Source of the DNA: Pseudarthrobacter sp. W1I19
GTDB lineage: Bacteria; Actinomycetota; Actinomycetes; Actinomycetales; Micrococcaceae
NCBI RefSeq assembly: GCF_030817835.1
Contig: NZ_JAUSZR010000001.1
Span: forward strand, 310,001 to 374,000
Direction: 5' to 3'
DNA: 64,000 nucleotides
Made by a program: the position numbers and the translations under genes. Of this stretch, positions 57,997 through 64,000 are shown piece after piece. The first letter of the stretch is position 1. Each line of letters starts with the position of its first letter. The notes below the pieces were generated by a model. That model was not told the DNA's origin and ran no database searches. It saw only the letters and a program-made list of their open reading frames with translations.

Positions 57997-59277
57997 ATGT
58001 CCGAGCTGCGGAATGTTTCCCGTATACGCGCTGAAGGGGTGCTTGACGAATTCAGTTACGATATCCGCTACGGCGGTTCAGATGACGCTGGTCGAATAAG
58101 GGTGATCTACGCACCCAACGGCCGTGGAAAGACGAATTTCATCAAGGCGGTCAGCTATCTACTGACCCCGTCTCTGGAATCCCTGCAGGCACTCATTGAG
58201 GTGCCTATTAGGAAGCTAACCGTTGAGTTTGAGGGAGGGGGATCGGTTGGCATAGCACGTCAGGCGGCGTTCGCCGGATCATTCACCGCGACGGCTAATC
58301 TGCCTTTGGAGAGCGGCGAAAAGCACACGCTTGCAATTGAACCTTCCGATTTTGCGGGACGACTATACAGGCGTGTATGGGACGAACGTCAAGATTTTAA
58401 TCAGTATGTAGAGGCTGCAACGGCCTTGACCACAGGTGCCGCTCTCATTGGTGACGATCGCCTAGCTTTGTCCGTAGATGAAACGCGGGAATCTATTCGA
58501 GGCGATGCGGTTTACGGCTCACCGAGGCGCAAAGGGCCAGGAAGCGTAGGTCGACTCTTGGACCGCGTTGAGCGGATGTTGAGCCAGTCCGCTTTTGCTG
58601 GTCTGGCCCGTGAGACCGCTGCCGCTGGTGTATACGCGCAAATAACTAGAACCACATTGGCGGGCAGCAAAAACCTAACGAGTACCTCCGCAAGGCTAGC
58701 GCTCGAATCCAAGATCGCGGATTTGATAAGGGCGGGAGCTGCTTACGAACCGTACGGATTATTATCTTTACGACAGCTTCGTGATATTTCATCGCAGCTC
58801 ACTGAAGCCCGTCAGAACAGCGGACAGCTGCCGACCCTCCACAGGATATTGAATCCTTACCTGGATAGTGTTCAAGACCAAGTTGAATCGCTGGCGCCTG
58901 CTTTGCAACTGATAGACACCTTTGTTACTGGCGTCAACAACTTTCTAGACCGGAAAGAACTGCGGTTCTCGACGGCACATGGCATAAGTCTTGTGGGTGG
59001 CGGTGATGGAGTTCGACTCCAGCCTGACGTTCTATCAAGCGGTGAACGTCATCTGCTTTATTTGATGTCTCATGCCATTCTTGCTACTGCCGACCGGCCT
59101 CTCTTGGTCATTGATGAGCCAGAGCTTTCCCTCGGTATTGACTGGCAAAGAAATTTACTTCCGGAACTGTTGCGGTGTACTGCTTCCGCGGGCGTCCAAT
59201 TTCTAGTCGCGTCGCATTCACTGCAAGTCATGAATGCAGTACCGCGGCGAGACATCGTTCTTCCGGGTGAGGACTGA
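57997..59277 (+). CDS. AAA/ABC-class ATPase, AriA-like (PARIS-type defence subunit)
   Basis: 426 residues from ATG 57997 (GGAG 8 nt upstream; an in-frame GTG at 57931 would add 22). It has the RecF/SMC/AAA_15 layout: Walker A YAPNGRGKTNF (Lys45), about 290 residues of mostly helical insert, then signature LSSGE (346-350), Walker B LLVIDEPELSLG (Asp373, Glu374) and H-loop VASHSLQ (His407). It has no TOPRIM domain of its own, unlike OLD proteins; that part is encoded by the next gene, whose ATG overlaps its stop by 1 nt. Known AriA proteins hold the effector and free it when a phage protein is sensed. Lower GC than neighbours. Confidence 0.75.
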   Translation: MSELRNVSRIRAEGVLDEFSYDIRYGGSDDAGRIRVIYAPNGRGKTNFIKAVSYLLTPSLESLQALIEVPIRKLTVEFEGGGSVGIARQAAFAGSFTATANLPLESGEKHTLAIEPSDFAGRLYRRVWDERQDFNQYVEAATALTTGAALIGDDRLALSVDETRESIRGDAVYGSPRRKGPGSVGRLLDRVERMLSQSAFAGLARETAAAGVYAQITRTTLAGSKNLTSTSARLALESKIADLIRAGAAYEPYGLLSLRQLRDISSQLTEARQNSGQLPTLHRILNPYLDSVQDQVESLAPALQLIDTFVTGVNNFLDRKELRFSTAHGISLVGGGDGVRLQPDVLSSGERHLLYLMSHAILATADRPLLVIDEPELSLGIDWQRNLLPELLRCTASAGVQFLVASHSLQVMNAVPRRDIVLPGED

Positions 59278-60098
59278 TGGCCGTACATCCTCCCCGCTTG
59301 GACCTAGCTGAGCTTTTTTTGGAAATTGCGTTAACCTCCCAAAAGCACATAATTGTTGAGGGGCGAACAGATGAAAATTTTTTCAAAGCATGGTTGCAGG
59401 ACGCCGATCCAGCGGAAACGGTAGTCGTAACTCCAGTAGAGAACCTAGAAGTAGGCCCCGATGAGGTGCTTGGTATTGGGTTATCCGACGGGAACCGTAG
59501 TCGAGTAGTGTACGTCGCGATGCGTGCAGAAAAGGATGACGTCGACCTCAGATGCGTTGCCGACCGCGACTGCGGACACAACGTTGAGACGCACAACTAC
59601 GAGCAACTCTTATGGACCGATTACCCGTCTATTGAGAGTTACGCACTCGACGGGGTTACGCTGCAGAAGGCCAACCTGCTTAGCTTCAATGGTCGGCTTC
59701 CTGATGGTGGCGTATTGCTTGGCATGTTGGTGCCCGCTTTGCGGGATCTATATGCTGTGCGAGCCGCCAACGAGCATTTAGAGCGGCCAAACTATGCAGC
59801 TGGTGTTGGCAAGAATCGCTCTTTGGCGACTTTTAACGTCTCCCTTACAGTTCACCCCTCCCTGAGGTCGCAGGTAGCAGGATACGCAAAGCCGACTAGT
59901 CGCGATCCGCGCGAGTTCGCCTATGGCCACGACATCGGCGAATTACTGTTGGCGGCTTTTGGAAACGTGCTGAAAAACAATGTTGGCCTCGTTACCCTGG
60001 GTGCTGTTGAGGCTGCCCTACGGAGTGCTGTCCAGGCCGTCGGTAGTTACAAAACCGAGCCACTGTTCATTCGCCTACATAGCTGGATCTCGGCGTAG
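59277..60098 (+). CDS. DUF4435 (TOPRIM-like) protein, AriB-like effector
   Basis: 273 residues. The DUF4435 pattern is clear: HIIVEGRTDENFFKAW with Glu28 in a TOPRIM-type first strand, VADRDCG with Asp96 and Asp98 (the TOPRIM DxD), and TDYPSIESYAL (114-124). The C-terminal half is helical. In PARIS, the DUF4435 protein AriB is a nuclease effector kept inactive by the ATPase AriA and released on infection; TOPRIM-DUF4435 partners are also found in other AAA-paired defence cassettes. Coupled to the ATPase by TGATG. Function here is inferred. Confidence 0.75.
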   Translation: MAVHPPRLDLAELFLEIALTSQKHIIVEGRTDENFFKAWLQDADPAETVVVTPVENLEVGPDEVLGIGLSDGNRSRVVYVAMRAEKDDVDLRCVADRDCGHNVETHNYEQLLWTDYPSIESYALDGVTLQKANLLSFNGRLPDGGVLLGMLVPALRDLYAVRAANEHLERPNYAAGVGKNRSLATFNVSLTVHPSLRSQVAGYAKPTSRDPREFAYGHDIGELLLAAFGNVLKNNVGLVTLGAVEAALRSAVQAVGSYKTEPLFIRLHSWISA

Positions 60099-60255
60099 TA
60101 GCTTGCCTATGTCCTGCGTTCGGGTCGGGCGAAGGTACTAAGGGTGGCAGCAGATCACAATCACGAGTCCATCGTTCCAGTCGTATGGCGACGACCAACG
60201 GGGTCGGTTCCGGACCTTTCCCGGCACTGGGGCACTCCCGGCGTTGAAAGGGGCT

Positions 60256-60293
60256 GTGCTACGACGACGACCTCTCACCCCCCGTCGTAGTAC
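60256..60293. other. Hairpin between the ATPase/DUF4435 cassette and metH
   Basis: GTGCTACGACG pairs with CGTCGTAGTAC (11 bp, one G-U) around a 16-nt loop. It could end the cassette transcript or lie in the metH leader; the rest of 60099-60341 shows no gene and no recognisable cobalamin or SAM/SAH riboswitch. Confidence 0.5.
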
Positions 60294-60341
60294 ACGGACA
60301 TACGAAGCAATGTTTCGGCGTGTCGCCCTTAACCTGTTTAG

Positions 60342-63300
60342 ATGCCTCGTTTTGCGCTTGATATTGAGTCCGTGCCCCGCCCTGTCCGTGCGCAGGAGCT
60401 CCTGAACGCAGTGAACCACCGCGTCGTCATCGCCGACGGCGCCATGGGCACCATGCTGCAGGGCCGGGAGCTGTCGCTCGATGTGGACTTCCAGAACCTC
60501 GAAGGCTGCAACGAGATCCTCAACGACACCCGCCCGGACGTCATCGCGGACATCCACGACGCGTACTTCGCCACGGGCATCGACGCCGTCGAAACCAATA
60601 CCTTCGGTGCCAACTGGTCCAACCTCTCCGACTACGGCATCGACGACCGCATCGCCGAGCTCGCCCTCAAGGGCGCGAAGATCGCCCGCGAACGCGCAGA
60701 AGCCGCCGAGGAAACAGACGGACGCATGCGCTGGGTCCTCGGCTCCATGGGCCCCGGCACCAAGCTCCCCAGCCTCGGCCACACCAGCTACGACTACCTC
60801 AAGCAGACCTTCGCCCTGCAGGCCGAGGGCCTCATCGACGGCGGCGCAGACGCCTTCCTCATCGAAACCAGCCAGGACCTCCTGCAGACCAAAGCCGCGG
60901 TCAACGGCTGCAAGCAGGCCATCGTGTCCCGCGGCGTCCGGCTGCCCATCTTCGTCGAGGTGACCGTCGAGACCACCGGAACCATGCTCATGGGCTCCGA
61001 AATCGGCGCCGCGCTCACCGCCCTGGAGCCGCTCGGCGTCGACGCCATCGGCCTGAACTGCGCCACCGGCCCGGACGAGATGAGCGAACACCTCCGCCAC
61101 CTCTCCAAGCAGTCCTCCGTGGCCATCGCCTGCATGCCCAACGCCGGCCTGCCCGTCCTTGGCGCCAACGGCGCGCACTACCCGCTCTCACCCACTGAAC
61201 TCGCCACCGCGCACGAGCAGTTCGTGCGCGAATTCGGCCTGGGCCTGGTGGGCGGCTGCTGCGGTACGACGCCGGAACACATGGCCGCCGTCGTCGAACG
61301 CCTTGCCCCCTTCCGCACCCGCAAGACGGACGCCGACAGCAACAGCCCAGCCCGCGTCCCCACCGAACGCGAAGCCGGCGTCGCCTCCCTCTACCAGCAC
61401 GTGAACTTCGACCAGGACGCCTCCTACCTCGCCATCGGTGAGCGCACCAACGCCAACGGCTCCAAGGCGTTCCGCCAGGCGATGCTCGAAGAGCGCTGGG
61501 ACGACTGCGTGGACATCGCCCGCGAGCAGATCCGCGTCGGCGCCCACCTGCTGGACGTCTGCATCGACTATGTAGGGCGCGACGGCGTCGCGGACATCAA
61601 GGAGGTCGTCTCGCGTTTCGCGTCCGCCTCCACCCTCCCGCTCGTCATCGACTCCACCGAACCGCCCGTGCTGCAGGCCGGCCTTGAACTCATCGGCGGC
61701 CGCCCGGTGGTCAACTCCGTCAACTACGAGGACGGCGACGGCCCGGACAGCCGCTTCGCGCGCATCATGCCGCTCGTGAAGGAACACGGCACCGCCGTGA
61801 TTGCCCTGACCATCAACGAAGAGGGCCAAGCCCGCACCACCGAGGGCAAGGTGGCCATCGCCTCCCGCCTCGTCGACGCCCTGGTGGGCGAATGGGGCAT
61901 GCGCGTCGAGGACATCATCGTCGACTGCCTCACCTTCCCCGTCGCCACCGGCCAGGAGGAAACCCGCCGGGATGGCATCGAAACCATCGAGGCCATCCGC
62001 CAGATCACCACCAAATACCCCGGCATCAACACTACGCTCGGCGTCTCCAACGTGTCCTTCGGCCTCAACCCCGCAGCGCGCATCGTCCTGAACTCCGTGT
62101 TCCTGCACGAGGCCGTCCAGGCGGGCCTGACCAGCGGCATCATCGACGCGGCCAAGATCGTCCCATTGGCCTCGCTGCCGGAAGAGCAGCGCAAGGTGGC
62201 CCTGGACCTCGTCTACGACCGCCGCGAATACGACGCCGACGGCAACACCACGTACGACCCCCTGGCCATCATGCTGGACATGTTCGCCGGCGTCGACACC
62301 GCCGCGCTCAAGGACCAGCGCGCCGCTGAACTCGCCGCGCTGCCCACCGGCGCGCGCCTGGAACGGCGCATCATCGACGGCGAAGGCAAGGGCCTCGAAG
62401 ACGACCTGGACCTCGCGCGCAGCGAGGGCATGACCCCGCTCGGCATCATCAACGACCACCTGCTCGAGGGCATGAAGGTGGTGGGCGAGCGCTTCGGCGC
62501 CGGCGAGATGCAGCTGCCGTTCGTGCTGCAGTCCGCCGAGGTGATGAAGAACGCCGTCGCGCTGCTCGAGCCGCACATGGAGAAGTCCGATTCCTCGGGC
62601 AAGGGCACCATGGTGATCGCCACCGTGCGCGGCGACGTGCACGACATCGGCAAGAACCTGGTGGACATCATCCTCACCAACAACGGCTACAAGGTCATCA
62701 ACATCGGCATCAAGCAGGGCATCGCCGAGATCATGGCTGCAGCCGAGGAGCACAATGCCGATGTGATCGGCATGTCCGGGCTGCTGGTGAAGTCCACCGT
62801 GGTGATGAAGGAGAACCTCGCGGAGCTGCAGTCCCGCGGCCTGGCGAAGAAGTGGCCGGTGATCCTCGGCGGCGCAGCCCTGACCCGCGCCTACGTGGAG
62901 CAGGACCTGGCCGAGCAGTTTGACGGCGTGGTCCGGTACGCCAAGGACGCCTTCGAGGGCCTGGCCCTCATGGAACCGCTGGTCCGCGTGGCCCGCGGCG
63001 AGTCGCCGGACGACGTCGGCCTGCCGCCGCTGAAGAAGCGGATCCACAAGGGCGGTGCGAAGTTCACGGTGACCGAGCCGGAGGCCATGCCCGGGCGGTC
63101 CGACGTCGTCGCGGACAACCAGGTTCCTTCCCCGCCGTTTTGGGGCACGCGTATCGTCCGCGGCGTCTCGCTCCACGACTACGCTGCGTTCCTCGATGAG
63201 CGCGCCACGTTCATGGGGCAGTGGGGGCTCAAGCCCGGCCGCGGCGAGGACGGCGCCTCCTACGAGGAGCTGGTGGAACGCGAGGGCCGGCCGCGCCTGC

Positions 63301-63983
63301 GGTACTGGCTGGACCGCATCCTCGGCGAGGGCATGCTCGACGCCTCCGTCGCCTACGGCTACTTCCCGGTGGTTTCCGAGGGGGAGCAGGTGGTGGTGCT
63401 GCACCACGGCGAGGATTCCGATGGCGTCCTCGGCACCGCGGGCCTGCTCGCCCCCGATGGTGGTTCAGGCGGCCCGATCGGCACTGACCGTCTGCGTTTC
63501 GACTTCCCGCGCCAGCGCCGCGACCGGCACCTGTGCCTTGCGGACTTTGTGCGGTCACGGGAATCGGGGCAGATTGACGTGCTGCCGGTGCAGCTGGTCA
63601 CCGCCGGTTCGAAGATCGAAGAGTTCACGTCCAAGATGTTCGCGGCCAACCAGTACCGCGACTACTACGAGCTCAATGGCCTGGTTATGCAGCTTACCGA
63701 GGCGCTGGCGGAGTTCTGGCACGCGCGCATCCGCAAGGAGTTGGGCTTCGCGGCCGAGGAGCCGAAGGACACGGCCGGGTATTTCAAGCTCGACTACCGC
63801 GGTGCTCGGTTCTCGCTGGGCTACCCCGCGTGCCCGGACATGGAGGACCGCCGCAAGGTGACAGAGCTGCTGAAGCCTGAGCGGATGGGCGTTGTTTTGA
63901 GCGATGAGCTGATGCTGCACCCCGAGCAGTCCACCGACGCGTTTGTGTTCCACCACCCGGAGGCGAAGTACTTCAAGGTGTGA
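60342..63983 (+). CDS. metH: Cobalamin-dependent methionine synthase MetH
   Basis: 1213 residues with all four modules in order: homocysteine-binding barrel (about 20-330; zinc cysteines Cys240 in GLNCATGP and Cys306/Cys307 in GGCCGTT), methyltetrahydrofolate barrel (about 355-640, YLAIGERTNANGSKAF), cobalamin domain (about 650-890; DVHDIGKN with the cobalt-ligand His767) and activation domain (about 920-1205, ending RPRLRYWLDRI...GYPACPDMEDRRK). It transfers the methyl group from methyl-THF to homocysteine. No strong ribosome-binding site is seen at ATG 60342; a GTG ten codons later is possible. Complete in the window. Confidence 0.97.
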   Translation: MPRFALDIESVPRPVRAQELLNAVNHRVVIADGAMGTMLQGRELSLDVDFQNLEGCNEILNDTRPDVIADIHDAYFATGIDAVETNTFGANWSNLSDYGIDDRIAELALKGAKIARERAEAAEETDGRMRWVLGSMGPGTKLPSLGHTSYDYLKQTFALQAEGLIDGGADAFLIETSQDLLQTKAAVNGCKQAIVSRGVRLPIFVEVTVETTGTMLMGSEIGAALTALEPLGVDAIGLNCATGPDEMSEHLRHLSKQSSVAIACMPNAGLPVLGANGAHYPLSPTELATAHEQFVREFGLGLVGGCCGTTPEHMAAVVERLAPFRTRKTDADSNSPARVPTEREAGVASLYQHVNFDQDASYLAIGERTNANGSKAFRQAMLEERWDDCVDIAREQIRVGAHLLDVCIDYVGRDGVADIKEVVSRFASASTLPLVIDSTEPPVLQAGLELIGGRPVVNSVNYEDGDGPDSRFARIMPLVKEHGTAVIALTINEEGQARTTEGKVAIASRLVDALVGEWGMRVEDIIVDCLTFPVATGQEETRRDGIETIEAIRQITTKYPGINTTLGVSNVSFGLNPAARIVLNSVFLHEAVQAGLTSGIIDAAKIVPLASLPEEQRKVALDLVYDRREYDADGNTTYDPLAIMLDMFAGVDTAALKDQRAAELAALPTGARLERRIIDGEGKGLEDDLDLARSEGMTPLGIINDHLLEGMKVVGERFGAGEMQLPFVLQSAEVMKNAVALLEPHMEKSDSSGKGTMVIATVRGDVHDIGKNLVDIILTNNGYKVINIGIKQGIAEIMAAAEEHNADVIGMSGLLVKSTVVMKENLAELQSRGLAKKWPVILGGAALTRAYVEQDLAEQFDGVVRYAKDAFEGLALMEPLVRVARGESPDDVGLPPLKKRIHKGGAKFTVTEPEAMPGRSDVVADNQVPSPPFWGTRIVRGVSLHDYAAFLDERATFMGQWGLKPGRGEDGASYEELVEREGRPRLRYWLDRILGEGMLDASVAYGYFPVVSEGEQVVVLHHGEDSDGVLGTAGLLAPDGGSGGPIGTDRLRFDFPRQRRDRHLCLADFVRSRESGQIDVLPVQLVTAGSKIEEFTSKMFAANQYRDYYELNGLVMQLTEALAEFWHARIRKELGFAAEEPKDTAGYFKLDYRGARFSLGYPACPDMEDRRKVTELLKPERMGVVLSDELMLHPEQSTDAFVFHHPEAKYFKV

Positions 63984-64000
63984 GGTGGGGGCGGTCTTGG

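Noticed and set aside
60099..60341. Cobalamin or SAH riboswitch before metH
   Set aside because: No B12-box-like or SAH-type conserved sequence was found; only one simple hairpin.
61188..63407. A 739-codon open frame antisense to metH
   Set aside because: Shadow of metH with skewed His/Gly/Val composition; no motif.

Overview
The window is 64 kb of GC-rich bacterial chromosome. Gene content and codon use suggest a soil actinobacterium of the Arthrobacter/Pseudarthrobacter type: MHS transporters, dense catabolic regulons, sugar ABC importers with lipoprotein binding proteins, and frequent GTG/TTG starts. The genus is an inference. I saw no rRNA, tRNA, CRISPR array or intact transposase.

Layout. 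0-6 kb: the start of an MFS pump divergent from a TetR repressor, an isoprenylcysteine-methyltransferase-like membrane enzyme, katG and an MHS transporter. 5.7-14 kb: a hydantoinase/oxoprolinase pair (hyuA-hyuB) with an MHS transporter and a LacI repressor, divergent from a small CPxSGxW protein and an FAD amine/amino-acid oxidase. Three near-identical operator sequences link these genes. 14-16.6 kb: a paired SMR pump, a cysteine hydrolase and an AraC-type regulator with a DJ-1/PfpI domain. 16.7-26.9 kb: a sugar regulon (two Gfo/Idh/MocA dehydrogenases, three AP-endonuclease-fold isomerases/lyases, a CUT2 ABC importer, a ROK regulator) resembling oxidation-elimination pathways such as levoglucosan breakdown. 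27-32.9 kb: an AraC regulator, and aldehyde dehydrogenase-MoaF-APC permease under a divergent TetR. 33-40.2 kb: a ZIP transporter and a four-carbon acid-sugar module (YhfZ regulator, MFS carrier, FAD oxidase, PdxA2, DUF1537 kinase).

40.2-53.4 kb reads as an insertion. It starts with a decayed TetR gene and is bracketed by two imperfect direct copies (about 150 bp, roughly 88% identical by eye) of the 5' end of an ABC exporter gene. Between them lie RraA, RidA, a PLP ammonia-lyase of the DgaE/SelA fold, IclR, a D-aminoacylase-family amidohydrolase, a CUT1 ABC importer, a KDG kinase, a KDPG aldolase, a rhodanese-like protein and an N-carbamoyl-D-amino-acid-hydrolase-like enzyme. Read together they spell import, deacylation, deamination/dehydration to 2-keto-3-deoxygluconate, phosphorylation and aldol cleavage: a plausible N-acyl-aminosugar-acid (glucosaminate-like) pathway.

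53.5-57.3 kb holds a heterodimeric ABC exporter. 57.3-60.3 kb is visibly lower in GC and carries a two-gene AAA ATPase plus DUF4435 (TOPRIM-like) cassette that looks like a PARIS-type (AriA/AriB) anti-phage system. This is the best candidate for an under-described system here. Cobalamin-dependent methionine synthase (metH) closes the window.
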